This document shows positions 1 through 7,623 of a stretch of DNA of 64,000 nt, piece after piece. Position 1 is the first letter of the stretch, and the number at the start of each line of letters is the position of its first letter. The position numbers were made by a program, and so were the translations under genes. The notes beneath the pieces are model-generated. The model was not told the origin of the DNA. It was given only the letters and a program-made list of their open reading frames with translations, and ran no database searches. Origin of the DNA: Baekduia alba. Lineage in GTDB: Bacteria; Actinomycetota; Thermoleophilia; Solirubrobacterales; Solirubrobacteraceae. Location: NCBI RefSeq assembly GCF_028416635.1, contig NZ_CP114013.1:5456001-5520000 (forward strand), given 5' to 3'.

Positions 1-71
1 GCGAGGAAGCCGGGGGAGAAGTGACTGTCGAAGACCGGCTCGCGCGGGTCGGTGAACAACGCGCGCCTCAT
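1..71 (-). CDS. Partial ORF, N-terminus only, function unknown
   Basis: An ATG on the minus strand opens a frame that runs off the left edge of the window, giving about 23 residues beginning MRRALFTDPREPVF. It is too short to assign to a family. The reason to think it is real is the upstream DNA. A good leftward sigma-70-type promoter lies at 208-235, with a perfect palindrome in its spacer and a second palindrome downstream, and both point at this gene. It is divergent from the superoxide dismutase gene. No strong ribosome-binding site is visible. Confidence 0.35.
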   Translation of the reverse strand, partial: MRRALFTDPREPVFDSHFSPGFL

Positions 72-163
72 GCGGAGTGCGCGCCCGCCGCGCGGTGCGC
101 GGGTGCCGGAGAGGTGGTGGGAGAGGTGGTGGGAGAGGGTTGTGCTTGCGTCATGTCGGGAGG

Positions 164-182
164 ACTACATGCAGTATGTAGT
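164..182. promoter_or_regulatory. Palindromic operator, copy 1 of 2
   Basis: ACTACATGCAGTATGTAGT is a perfect inverted repeat with 7-bp arms and a 5-bp centre. Its 15-bp core (166-180) recurs identically at 212-226, including the non-palindromic centre GCAGT, so the two copies are 46 bp apart. Two identical copies in an intergenic region between divergent genes suggest binding sites for a dimeric repressor. The regulator itself is not visible in the window. Confidence 0.65.
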
Positions 183-207
183 TGCAGAGGGCACTTGCAT
201 CATGGGT

Positions 208-235
208 ACATTACATGCAGTATGTACTTTGTCAA
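208..235 (-). promoter_or_regulatory. Leftward promoter with operator in the spacer
   Basis: On the minus strand there is a perfect -35 hexamer TTGACA (230-235), a 16-nt spacer and a -10 TAATGT (208-213). The palindrome TACATGCAGTATGTA (212-226) fills the spacer and touches the -10. This is a typical repressor position in TetR- or MarR-type control. It reads toward the partial gene at the left edge. Confidence 0.6.
212..226. promoter_or_regulatory. Palindromic operator, copy 2 of 2
   Basis: This is the second identical copy of TACATGCAGTATGTA. It lies in the -35/-10 spacer of the leftward promoter and about 50 bp upstream of the superoxide dismutase start, so it could affect both divergent genes. 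Confidence 0.65.
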
Positions 236-277
236 GTGCCGATTCCGGGGCCCCGCCCCCGCGCAAAGGAGCAGTCA

Positions 278-895
278 ATGCCCTTCGAAGTTCCGCCCCT
301 CCCCTACGCCTACGACGCGCTCGAGCCCCACGTCGACGACCAGACGATGCGCCTGCACCACGACAAGCACCACCAGGCCTACGTCGACAAGGTCACTGCA
401 GCGCTGGCGGGAACCGAGCACGCCGAGCGGCCGATCGCCGAGCTGATCGCCGACCTTGGCTCGGTCCCCGAGGAGAAGCGGGCAGCGGTCCGCAACAACG
501 GCGGCGGCCACCTCAACCACACGCTGTTCTGGGAGTCGATGAGCCCGACGGGCGGCGGTGAGCCGAATGACGCGCTGGCCGCTGCGATCGACGCGGCCTT
601 CGGCTCGTTCGCGGCGTTCAAGGAGCAGTTCGAGGCGGCCGGCATCGCCCGCTTCGGCTCCGGCTGGGTCTGGCTGGTCGCCGACGGCGACTCGCTCGCG
701 ATCGTCACCACCGCCAACCAGGACAACCCCGTCTCCGACGGCCGGCAGCCGCTGCTCGGCAACGACGTCTGGGAGCACGCCTACTATCTCAGCTACCAGA
801 ACCGCCGGCCCGAGTACCTGAAGGCCTGGTGGAATGTCGTCGACTGGGCGAAGGTCGGAGCGCGCTACGAGGAAGCGACGGCTTCGCGGAACTAA
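278..895 (+). CDS. sodA: Superoxide dismutase, Fe/Mn family (Mn-type features)
   Basis: Cytosolic superoxide dismutase of 205 residues, the usual family length. It converts superoxide to oxygen and hydrogen peroxide at a single Mn or Fe site. The metal ligands are recognisable in the N-terminal HH-containing helix ([11 protein letters not shown]), in [13 protein letters not shown], and in the C-terminal signature DVWEHAYY. Gly-Gly-Gly before the second histidine and Gln in NQDNP favour the Mn-type or a cambialistic enzyme over strict Fe-type, but sequence alone does not settle the metal. The start at 278 follows AAAGGAG with good spacing and gives the conserved N-terminus [15 protein letters not shown]. 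The frame stays open further upstream, but that stretch includes the operator DNA. Confidence 0.95.
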   Translation: MPFEVPPLPYAYDALEPHVDDQTMRLHHDKHHQAYVDKVTAALAGTEHAERPIAELIADLGSVPEEKRAAVRNNGGGHLNHTLFWESMSPTGGGEPNDALAAAIDAAFGSFAAFKEQFEAAGIARFGSGWVWLVADGDSLAIVTTANQDNPVSDGRQPLLGNDVWEHAYYLSYQNRRPEYLKAWWNVVDWAKVGARYEEATASRN

Positions 896-901
896 CCGCA
901 C

Positions 902-1897
902 ATGGTGCGCGAGCAGCTCAGAGACGGCCACGGCCGGGACATCGGCGACGTCCGCGTCTCCGTGACCGACCGCTGCAACTTCCGCTGCCAGTACTGCATG
1001 CCGGCGGACGGCCTGCCCTGGCTGGAGCGGGAGGAGATCCTGAGCTTCGAGGAGATCGGCCGGCTCGTCGGCCTGTTGGCCTCGATGGGTGTCGGCAGCG
1101 TGCGACTGACCGGCGGCGAGCCGCTGGTTCGCCGCGACCTGCCGCGCCTGGCCAAGCTGCTGCGCTCGACGCCGGGCGTCGAGGAGCTGGCGCTGACCAC
1201 CAACGGCTACCTGCTCGAACGCCACGCTGCGGCGCTGGTCGGCGCCGGGGTCGACCGCTTCAACGTCTCGATCGACTCGCTGCAGCGCGACCGCTTCTAC
1301 GCGTTGACCCGGCGCGACGCGTTGCCGCAGGTCCTGCGCGGGCTGGCGGCGCTGGCCGCGCTCCCGCAGGCGCACCCGGTCAAGGTCAACGCGGTCGGCA
1401 TCCGCGGCTTCACGGAGACCGAGGCGATTCCCTTCGCCCGCTTCGCCCGTGAGCACGACTACGAGGTCCGCTTCATCGAGTTCATGCCGCTCGACGCCGA
1501 CCGCAGCTGGGACGCCGGCCAGGTGCTCACTGGTGAGGAAATCCGGGCCGCGATCGAAGCCGAGCACCCGCTCGTCCCCTGCCCGCGTGAGCGCCACTCG
1601 ACCGCCCGCGTCTACCGCTTCGCCGACGGGCGCGGCCGGATCGGCTTCGTCAACCCCGTCTCCGAACCGTTCTGCGCGGACTGCAACCGGATTCGTCTCA
1701 CCGCCGACGGCCGGCTCCGAACCTGCCTCTTCTCGCTCGGCGAGACCGATCTGCGCGGACCGCTGCGGGAGGGAGCCGACGACGACGAGCTGGAGCGGAT
1801 CGTGCGCGCGGCGGTCTGGCGCAAGGAGCTCAAGCACCGGGTCAACGAGCCCGGGTTCGTGCAGCCGGAGCGAACGATGTCGGCGATCGGCGGATGA
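902..1897 (+). CDS. moaA: GTP 3',8-cyclase MoaA, molybdenum cofactor biosynthesis
   Basis: Radical SAM enzyme of 331 residues catalysing the first step of molybdopterin synthesis, from GTP to 3',8-cyclo-7,8-dihydro-GTP. The N-terminal [4Fe-4S] motif CNFRCQYC (C25, C29, C32) and the glycine-rich LTGGEP are present. The C-terminal substrate-binding cluster region FCADCNRIRLTADGRLRTC and the conserved terminal Gly-Gly are also intact, so all catalytic features appear present. The start lies six bases after the dismutase stop. The gene overlaps xdhC by four bases (ATGA), which suggests translational coupling in a molybdoenzyme-maturation operon. No molybdoenzyme structural gene is in the window. 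Confidence 0.95.
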   Translation: MVREQLRDGHGRDIGDVRVSVTDRCNFRCQYCMPADGLPWLEREEILSFEEIGRLVGLLASMGVGSVRLTGGEPLVRRDLPRLAKLLRSTPGVEELALTTNGYLLERHAAALVGAGVDRFNVSIDSLQRDRFYALTRRDALPQVLRGLAALAALPQAHPVKVNAVGIRGFTETEAIPFARFAREHDYEVRFIEFMPLDADRSWDAGQVLTGEEIRAAIEAEHPLVPCPRERHSTARVYRFADGRGRIGFVNPVSEPFCADCNRIRLTADGRLRTCLFSLGETDLRGPLREGADDDELERIVRAAVWRKELKHRVNEPGFVQPERTMSAIGG

Positions 1898-3015
1898 ACA
1901 CCACGCAGCGCACCACCGAGGTCGGAGCTAGCTGGCTCGAGCAGGGCAAGCGCGTCGTCTGCGCGCTGCTGATCGAGGTCGAGGGCTCGGCGCCACTCGA
2001 CGCCGGCGCCTCGATGCTGGTCGCCGAGAGCGGCGAGATCGAAGGATCGATCACCGGCGGCTGCGTCGAGGGCGCCGTCGCGACCGAGGCACGGAACGTC
2101 CTCGCCGGCGGTCCGCCGCGAACCGTCACCTACGGGATCTCCGACCAGCTCGCCGGCACGGTCGGGCTCACCTGCGGCGGCACCGTCCACATCTTCGTCC
2201 ACGAGCTGTCCGGCGCGGCCGGCGACGTCGAGCTGGCCGCCCGCCGGGCGATCGCCGCCGGGCGCCCGGTCGCCGTGGCGACCCTCCTCGACGGCGCGGG
2301 GGCCGGCTCCAAGCTGGCGGTGATCGACGGCGAGGCGGTCGGCTCGCTCAGAGGCCCCGAGCTGCTCGACGCCTCGGTTACCCGCGACGCCGCCGGGCTG
2401 CTCGCCCAGGGCCGCACCGGGATACGTCGCTACGGCGCCGACGGTGCCGTGCTCGGCGCCGAGCTGGCGGTCCACGTCCGCTCGTTCGCGACGCCGCCGC
2501 GCATGCTGATCTTCGGCGCGATCGACTTCTCCGCCGCCCTCGCCCCGCTCGCCGCGGCGCTGGGCTACCGGGTGACGATCGTCGACCCGCGCGAGCCGTT
2601 CATCCGCTCGCCCCGCTACGCGTCGGTGGCCGAGATCGTCGTCGGCTGGCCTCAGGACGCGCTCGAGGGCCACGAGCTCGGCCCACGCGACGCCATCCTC
2701 GTCTTCACCCACGACCCGAAGCTGGACGAGCCGGCGCTGCGCGGCGCGCTCGCCACGGGCGCCGGGTACATCGGCGCCCTTGGCAGCCGCAAGACGACCG
2801 CCGACCGCAACCGGCGCCTGCTCGAGCTCGGCGTCCGAGAGGCGGAGCTGGCACGCGTGATGGCGCCCTGTGGACTCGACATCGGCAGCAGCACGCCCGA
2901 GGAGGCGGCGATCGCGATCCTCGCGGAGATCGTCGCCCGCCGCAACGGCCGCGGCGGCGAGCCGCTGGTCGGCGTCCGCGGCGCGATTCACGCCCACCTC
3001 GGGGGAGACGCGTGA
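1894..3015 (+). CDS. xdhC: XdhC/CoxI family molybdenum cofactor insertion protein
   Basis: A 373-residue member of the XdhC/CoxI family. These proteins bind or sulfurate molybdenum cofactor and deliver it to xanthine dehydrogenase or CO-dehydrogenase-type enzymes. Visible are the N-terminal XdhC domain (EGSAPLDAGASMLV, ITGGCVEGAV, GLTCGG) and a C-terminal Rossmann-like domain (VTIVDPREPF, YIGALGSRKT). The order and length match full two-domain family members. It overlaps moaA by four bases, so cofactor synthesis and insertion are co-expressed. The identity of the client enzyme cannot be told from here. Confidence 0.92.
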   Translation: MNTTQRTTEVGASWLEQGKRVVCALLIEVEGSAPLDAGASMLVAESGEIEGSITGGCVEGAVATEARNVLAGGPPRTVTYGISDQLAGTVGLTCGGTVHIFVHELSGAAGDVELAARRAIAAGRPVAVATLLDGAGAGSKLAVIDGEAVGSLRGPELLDASVTRDAAGLLAQGRTGIRRYGADGAVLGAELAVHVRSFATPPRMLIFGAIDFSAALAPLAAALGYRVTIVDPREPFIRSPRYASVAEIVVGWPQDALEGHELGPRDAILVFTHDPKLDEPALRGALATGAGYIGALGSRKTTADRNRRLLELGVREAELARVMAPCGLDIGSSTPEEAAIAILAEIVARRNGRGGEPLVGVRGAIHAHLGGDA

Positions 3016-3349
3016 CGACGGGGGGCGCTCGGCCCGGGTCCGGCCGGCCTGCGCGGACAGCTCGAGATGGTCGCCGAGAACCGTCGGCTTCAGATGACCG
3101 GCGCCCGCCCCACCAGTACGACGAGTCCCGCCGAACAGCAAGTCATACGCCAACAGCCCATTAGGCCACGGACCCGTCTCACGGCCTAGACCCACAGCAA
3201 TCCACCCGAACCACGGGTAGCTAGCCGACGACGCGCTCTCGCGGAAGTCGATCGAAGAGCGCCTGGGTGTGATGCAAGAAGTCTGCGCGACAGAAGTGGG
3301 CGCTTTGCAGGAGTTTTAGCGGTGCTCGGTGGACGCGCTGGTGGTGCGG

Positions 3350-3426
3350 ATTGCCGGGGATTCCCGGCGATTCTGGAGGTTCCAGGCACTGGGGAATCCC
3401 AGTGCCTGAAGGGGCCAGTGCCTGGC
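3350..3426. repeat. Cluster of hairpins in a gene-free stretch
   Basis: Between xdhC and the next possible gene (3016-3490) I see no coding sequence. The stretch contains GCCGGGGATTCCCGGC (6-bp stem) and then a perfect 11-bp stem, CAGGCACTGGG/CCCAGTGCCTG, with a GAAT loop (3383-3408). A third partial copy, CCAGTGCCTGG, follows. There is no T-run, so this is not a standard terminator. The AGTGCCTGAA segment recurs in a palindrome at 5415-5438. Confidence 0.5.
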
Positions 3427-3492
3427 GCGGCCCGCTGCGGGGGGTCGCTTCGCCTTTCTCGCGCGTGGAGCTAGCGTCGCCGGCCCGCCTAG

Positions 3493-3807
3493 GCCCGTGA
3501 CCTGGAACCCTCCACGCTGCTGGCCGCCGCGTCGACCTTCTGCGACGCGATCGCGGTGCTGGACACCATCGGCTGGGCGGCGGGGGAGCAGGACCAGAGG
3601 CCGGCACGGGTGACGATGACGCGCGGTCATCTCGCCCAGCTGCAGTGGCTGCGCGCCGATGTCGCGATGTCGATCATCACCAGCCTCGACGCCCGCGAAA
3701 CCACGACCGAGGCCGACGACATCGCTGCGCTCGAGGAGAACATCCGCGCGGCGCGCCTGACCGTCCACGGCCTCTGGCAGATCGTCCACGCCCCCTCCTG
3801 CTCGTGA
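3493..3807 (+). CDS. Hypothetical small helical protein, possibly a fragment
   Basis: An open frame between a stop at 3490 and the stop at 3807 reads like real protein (CDAIAVLDTIGWAAGEQDQ, then QWLRADVAMSIITSLDARET, then ALEENIRAARLTVHGLWQIV), with amphipathic helical character. The only standard start inside it is GTG at 3556, which would give 83 residues but leave good-looking sequence upstream untranslated. It could therefore be the 3' part of a broken gene. I do not recognise the family. It lies among other gene remnants. Confidence 0.35.
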   Translation, partial: ARDLEPSTLLAAASTFCDAIAVLDTIGWAAGEQDQRPARVTMTRGHLAQLQWLRADVAMSIITSLDARETTTEADDIAALEENIRAARLTVHGLWQIVHAPSCS

Positions 3808-3891
3808 CGTTGGCGACGTCCTCGACGCCCCCGCACATCTCGTCGGCAATGCGCAGGCCGCGATGACGGTGACGGTGAACTACCACCGGGA

Positions 3892-4122
3892 CGCGATTGG
3901 ACGGTCCTGCGGCCCGGTGTGCTGACCGACGACCCCGTCGACGGCACCGTCGAGCTGACGGTCGGCGACGTGGTCGGACCCGACGTCCCACGGTTCGACG
4001 AGGTCGCCCGGGACGACGTCGCCGCCGTGCTCGCGGCGCTCCTCGACCGCGCCCGGACCGCCGGCCGTATCTACGAGGTGGTCGGCGGCGAGACCCCGAT
4101 CGAACAGGCGCTGGATGCCTAG
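3892..4122 (+). pseudogene. 3' remnant of an NAD(P)-binding SDR-like gene
   Basis: The translation DWTVLRPGVLTDDP, then VPRFDEVARDDVAAVLAALL, then GRIYEVVGGETPIEQAL matches the C-terminal third of atypical short-chain dehydrogenases of the YhfK/NmrA type (NAD(P)H-binding). The Rossmann nucleotide-binding half is absent. No start codon or ribosome-binding site precedes the conserved part, so this is a decayed gene end and not a functional small protein. A GTG at 3919 could formally start a 67-residue product, which I consider unlikely to be meaningful. Confidence 0.6.
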
Positions 4123-4209
4123 GTCACCGGCTGCGCAGCTTCCGCCGCCGAGACTCGTCGAGGAGCGACGACGCGGTGCGCGTCGCCGCTCCTGTCGGGC
4201 GACGGACGC

Positions 4210-4650
4210 CTACGACGTGGGCCTCGAGATCGGGCTGCAGTAGGACAGAACGCCGCTGCTGTTGCGCGCGCATGATCTGACCTGCACTGTGTAGCCGTCG
4301 TCGAGCGACGACACGCACTTCTGGGCCGTCTTCGTGGACCCAGCAGATGCAGTCGCGACAGTCGAGAGGTGGAACGAGTAACCCTCGGAGTTCGTGTACC
4401 AGATGTCGGTCTGGATGGAGTACCCATCGCTCCCCACCGTGTCATTCGCGCCGATGACCTCTTGGCCGCTCGCACAGGAACTGCCAGTCGGGGAGTCCCA
4501 GAAGTAACCGTGTCCGATGTATTGGCCCGACTTAGTCACGTTGAGGTAGGAATCGCTGGCCAACGCGGGTGCGGAACTGAGTCCGGCGAGGAGGAGCGCG
4601 GCGCCACAGCCGAGCGCCCCTCGTAGTGCGTGCTTGGTGGTCTTGCTCAT
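4210..4650 (-). CDS. Small secreted protein, function unknown
   Basis: A 146-residue protein with a clear Sec signal peptide (MSKTTKHALRGALGCGAALL, hydrophobic core, APALA|SDS cleavage). The mature part of about 115 residues has paired cysteines and is rich in Ser, Thr, Tyr and Gly, consistent with an extracellular beta-rich domain. The start at 4650 is chosen because GGAG lies upstream and the signal peptide begins there; an extension to 4734 is possible but adds a non-signal-like leader. I do not recognise a family. It stands alone among degraded genes, and the A+T-richer promoter region (4651-4760) looks intact. Confidence 0.75.
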   Translation of the reverse strand: MSKTTKHALRGALGCGAALLLAGLSSAPALASDSYLNVTKSGQYIGHGYFWDSPTGSSCASGQEVIGANDTVGSDGYSIQTDIWYTNSEGYSFHLSTVATASAGSTKTAQKCVSSLDDGYTVQVRSCARNSSGVLSYCSPISRPTS

Positions 4651-4968
4651 GCGGTCTGCTCCGGGTGTGGATCGTTGAAAACGTGTTGCCTCGGTGGCAA
4701 CTCGGGGCATTGTGACCGCCGGAACCGCTCGCAAAATGCCGGTCCTGGGCGATGTGGTTCAACGACTGCGATCACCCTCGCGTGACGCACGCAGAGCTTC
4801 GCGCGCATCTGGATCGACTTCGGTCGGTTGTTGTAGATATATGCCTATGCAGAGGGATGACGTCGGCTGGCGAGAAGCTCGACGGCTTGACGGTCGTCGA
4901 TGCCGGCGCCGGCGCCGGGTTGGTGGCCGCGGCGCGTCGCGTGCGCACGACGGCGGCGGACCGGCGTC

Positions 4969-5264
4969 CCAGGAAGCCAAGTGATCTAGGGCGCCGCTCG
5001 CGAGCAGATCGCCGAGCTGGGTGGCCGATGCCTCGGCCGCCTGCTTGTCGATCAAGGACTCAGGTTCGAGCTCGTGCAGCAGCTCGTGATGCTGCAGCCC
5101 TTCGACCAGCGACGGGTCCATGAAGTACGGACGATCGAGCATGTACTACGGGACGAGCAACGCGACTCCGTCGAAGAACAACAACAAGTTCTTGATGTAG
5201 TCCGAGGCTCGCCACATCGGCCGGGGTAGTAGAAGGCGACGCTCGGAAGATCGGAACCGTTCAC
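4969..5264 (-). pseudogene. Broken conserved hypothetical gene (DUF6236-like)
   Basis: Reading the minus strand, SDLPSVAFYYP continues after a one-base frameshift (near 5219) as RPMWRASDYIKNLLLFFDGV and ALLVP. An in-frame TAG follows, and then YMLDRPYFMDPSLVEGLQHH and ELLHELEPESLIDKQAAEAS. The pieces join into one protein resembling the N-terminal part of actinobacterial proteins of the DUF6236 kind. Similarity ends at about 4969, so the gene has a frameshift, a nonsense codon and a 3' truncation. It is not functional as it stands. Confidence 0.6.
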
Positions 5265-5414
5265 GACAGTCGCATCAAGCCCGTTGCGAAGCCGCCGTGC
5301 CTCGTCCAGCGGGTCCGCCGGCCAGCGCCCGGTGCGCCGGCGGGGACGCTCGGCGGGCGCCCGGCAGCGGGCTGAATCGACACGAATCCAACGTGATCCA
5401 CGGGCATCTCGCCG

Positions 5415-5438
5415 GTTTCAAGCACTAGTGCCTGAAAC
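5415..5438. repeat. 24-bp near-perfect palindrome
   Basis: GTTTCAAGCACT/AGTGCCTGAAAC is self-complementary with one mismatch. It shares AGTGCCTGAA with the hairpin at 3383-3408, 2 kb away. The two related palindromes flank the stretch of degraded genes. There is no coding sequence from 5265 to 5480. Confidence 0.45.
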
Positions 5439-5482
5439 TGACGCCAGAAGCAGGCCGCATAACAACGCTCCCGAGACGACGA

Positions 5483-5504
5483 AACCCCTGTGTTAGCAGG
5501 GGTT
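5483..5504. terminator. Hairpin downstream of the left tRNA fragment
   Basis: AACCCCTG and CAGGGGTT form a perfect 8-bp stem with a 6-nt loop, just beyond the 3' end of the minus-strand tRNA fragment at 5514-5558. It is probably the original terminator of the tRNA gene into which the element integrated. The T-run is weak. Confidence 0.5.
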
Positions 5505-5513
5505 CCATTCACA

Positions 5514-5558
5514 TGGAGTTAGGGGGACTCGAACCCCCGACCTCCTGGGTGCGATGCA
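5514..5558 (-). repeat. Left attachment site (tRNA 3'-end fragment)
   Basis: A 45-bp sequence equal to the 3' part of a tRNA on the minus strand: anticodon loop ATCGCAC, CCAGG, AGGTC, then the T-arm GGGGGTTCGAGTCCCCC, then an acceptor strand ending TAACTCCA. It recurs at 9716-9760 with one mismatch (38 bp identical). The neighbouring bases do not supply a D-arm, so this is not a complete tRNA gene. Anticodon CGC would make it an Ala-type tRNA end. It marks the left boundary of a 4.2-kb integrated element. Confidence 0.8.
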
Positions 5559-5662
5559 AGCAACTTGGGTTGTGGGAGGACGCGGATGGTCAGGGGAGGC
5601 TGTTCTGACGGGGGATTCGGGCGGCGTCGGTGACCGTCAGGGTCGCTCGTTGTTCCCCGGGT

Positions 5663-5680
5663 GTTCCCTCTCCGTTCCCC
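5663..5680 (+). repeat. Arm-type integrase site candidate, left
   Basis: GTTCCCTCTCCGTTCCCC occurs here, 105 bp inside the left core site, and identically at 9623-9640, 76 bp inside the right core site, in direct orientation. A related TGTTCCCC lies just upstream at 5651. Integrase arm sites flank the core of attP in this way. Confidence 0.5.
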
Positions 5681-5800
5681 TGGACTCGTCGGGCCTCTCG
5701 ACGCCGAGAGGCCCGCTCAGATCACGGGAGGCGCTGCGCCGGCGGCTATCGAGGAAGGCAACCAGGAAGCCACCGGCGAGCAGTTTCGGCCGTCAGCCGG

Positions 5801-7027
5801 TTACGACATCACTTCCTGCGGGACTTCCGACACCTGCGGAACGGCCACGCTGGAACGGACGCGCGCAAAGCCGGGGTTCGACTTGTCGGTGAGGACGTTG
5901 TAGACCGCGTATCCGACTTCTTTCGTGCCGCCCACCGAGAAGGCGCCCTTCGCGGTGAACTTACCCGCAACGCCAGCCCAATGCTCACCCTTCGACCAGT
6001 CGACGGCCTTCAAGGACTCGATCGCGTCGCGCATGACGCGAGTGCGATCCCATTCGTCCGCGTCGAGGATGCCCTTACCGATTGCGCCGACGGCTGCGAG
6101 CACAGGGGCCGAACCCGCCAAGCAGTTCTCGCGGTCTACCACTGCCGCTGCGAACGTGTTGAGGTACAACTCGATCCAATCGCGAGCGACCTTCTCGAGC
6201 TCCTCGATGTCTTGGTCATCGATGGGCGCGGGCTTCGAGCCGTACTGGACGCCGGCCATGCCGAACTTCGTGTTGACCACGAACTGCCGCAAAGATTGCA
6301 CGGTCATCTTCTTCTTGCTGCGCTTGGGCAGCTGTCGGGCCTGCTTGTCGACTGCGCCAGTCAGGAACGGCACCTTCGTCTCGATGTCACCCACGATCTT
6401 CATCAGCGGATCCTTTGTGTCCATCGACAGGCCGAGGCTCGTGTTGGGACGGACGGCAAGGATGTTGAGATCGTGGAAGAACTGACGAGCCGCGTTCGTA
6501 GGGATGCCGTGATGAATCACCATCGCGAGAGGGAACTTGCGATGCGCGGTCTTGATCTCGGGGCTGGCCTCCTCGCCTGCGACCACGAAGTGACCCGTCA
6601 CTTGCGTCTCGCCGTCGATCGCCAGCAACTTCTGACCCTGAGGTAGCAAGATGTAGGTGTCACGTCCCCCGGGGGGTGACACGACCTCGAGCTGGTCGTG
6701 AGACCACGTATGGGTCGGGGGCAGGACGCCAACGATGTGACCGACGACGAGATCCCGGATGTACTGAGCGTACTTCGGGACGTTTGACTTCTTGGCCCCG
6801 GTGAGCGCCCGCTGGATGAGTTCGTGGATGGCTGCTTCTTCCTCGAGCCGTTCGGCCTCATACCCGCTTCGGCGAGCGTTCGGCTGAAGATCGCGCGGAT
6901 CGCGCATGACGGCCTCGAGCTGCCCGAAGTTCGTCGTTGCGAGGAACGAGTTCTCGGACAGCTGGATGCCCTTGATGTAGATCCCGGCCGAGAGATCGAG
7001 GGTGAACTGCTGCTGCGGAGCGTCCAT
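5801..7027 (-). CDS. DndB/DGQHR-domain family protein
   Basis: A 408-residue protein of the DndB family, the group that includes the DNA-phosphorothioation protein DndB and other DGQHR-domain proteins common in defence islands. The family motif appears as LLAIDGETQVTGHFVV, in place of DGQHR. The second conserved region, FFHDLNILAVRPNTSLGLS then DTKDPLMKIV, is clear and precedes the conserved helical block. The start at 7027 follows AGGAGG with 9-nt spacing. The sigma-70 promoter at 7154-7182 gives a leader of about 118 nt. No dndA, C, D or E genes and no BREX or restriction genes are nearby, so this is an orphan on a mobile element. It could be a stand-alone DNA-binding regulator or a defence factor. 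Confidence 0.8.
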   Translation of the reverse strand: MDAPQQQFTLDLSAGIYIKGIQLSENSFLATTNFGQLEAVMRDPRDLQPNARRSGYEAERLEEEAAIHELIQRALTGAKKSNVPKYAQYIRDLVVGHIVGVLPPTHTWSHDQLEVVSPPGGRDTYILLPQGQKLLAIDGETQVTGHFVVAGEEASPEIKTAHRKFPLAMVIHHGIPTNAARQFFHDLNILAVRPNTSLGLSMDTKDPLMKIVGDIETKVPFLTGAVDKQARQLPKRSKKKMTVQSLRQFVVNTKFGMAGVQYGSKPAPIDDQDIEELEKVARDWIELYLNTFAAAVVDRENCLAGSAPVLAAVGAIGKGILDADEWDRTRVMRDAIESLKAVDWSKGEHWAGVAGKFTAKGAFSVGGTKEVGYAVYNVLTDKSNPGFARVRSSVAVPQVSEVPQEVMS

Positions 7028-7109
7028 GACGCTTTGCCTCCTAGGCTCTCGCCTGAGGTACCATCGTCGCACCGCTGCGATCAGGCCCTCGGGCTTGGTT
7101 TTCGGTAGA

Positions 7110-7150
7110 AGGCCGTTGGAGTTCGCGCTCCAGCGGCCTTTTCTTGTTTT
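7110..7150 (+). terminator. Strong hairpin: plus-strand terminator and leader hairpin of the dndB-like mRNA
   Basis: AAGGCCGTTGGAG and CTCCAGCGGCCTT form a 13-bp stem with one G-U pair. On the plus strand it is followed by TTTTCTTGTTTT, a good intrinsic terminator. On the minus strand the same hairpin is at the extreme 5' end of the dndB-like transcript (start about 7146), where it would act as a 5' leader structure. No plus-strand gene ends here. Confidence 0.6.
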
Positions 7151-7153
7151 GAG

Positions 7154-7182
7154 AGCATAGGCCCCCGAGGCTGTACGGTCAA
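7154..7182 (-). promoter_or_regulatory. Promoter of the DndB-like gene
   Basis: On the minus strand: TTGACC (7177-7182), a 17-nt spacer and TATGCT (7154-7159). This is a near-consensus sigma-70 promoter, about 118 nt upstream of the start codon. The region from 7183 to 7402 holds no gene; it has an inverted repeat, ATCAGGC/GCCTGAT (7287-7314), of unknown role. Confidence 0.65.
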
Positions 7183-7402
7183 CCCCTGAGATGCAAAAGA
7201 CAATCTCGAGAAGGATTGAAGCACTCTCGATCTAGGCGCCCAGGGTGATCAAAAACAGCTCGAGGGTGGCTTAGAGACACGAGGTGATCAGGCTGACAGG
7301 CTCTCTCGCCTGATTGAGGGGCTTGGCAGAACGACGTTGGGCGGGTTCCACCGCCTCGTCGCCTGCGCCGACGAGACCAGCCGGTCTCCGTACAACTGCG
7401 CG

Positions 7403-7600
7403 CTAAGCCGGAACAGAGACCGAAGACGCGAACACGGTCTCGCCGACCGTGTTGCCGTCGTCGTCCTGGGCGATGAGGAAGACCTCGCTCGCCGACTCCG
7501 GTTCAGCCTGGGCGATGCCTGCGAGGCAGTCGAGAGCGGCGGCGCGTTCGTTGAACGCGTCGACGAGGTTCCCGGTGCTGTCGAAGATCGAGTAGGTCAT
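7403..7600 (-). CDS. Small hypothetical protein, 65 residues
   Basis: The start at 7600 gives MTYSIFDSTGNLVDAF followed by an acidic, alpha/beta-looking sequence (AAALDCLAGIAQAEPESASE, VFLIAQDDDGNTVGETVF). It resembles short actinobacterial hypothetical proteins that open with a MTYxIFDxxGN motif; I know of no function. It follows the 128-residue gene by 23 bp in the same direction, so the two are probably co-transcribed, as toxin-antitoxin pairs are, although neither shows a known toxin fold. It is acidic, as many antitoxins are, but that is weak evidence. Confidence 0.55.
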   Translation of the reverse strand: MTYSIFDSTGNLVDAFNERAAALDCLAGIAQAEPESASEVFLIAQDDDGNTVGETVFASSVSVPA

Positions 7601-7623
7601 CGCTGCAACGCCAAGGGTAGAGG

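Noticed and set aside
275-1837. Long minus-strand reading frame of 520 codons
   Set aside because: It is antisense to sodA and moaA, with Arg/Val/Asp-rich composition typical of the shadow frame of high-GC genes. The same applies to many other long opposite-strand frames, for example 18829-20958 and 43220-46393.
3919-4122. Functional 67-residue protein
   Set aside because: The sequence is the C-terminal end of a dehydrogenase-type protein without its nucleotide-binding half, so it is treated as a remnant.
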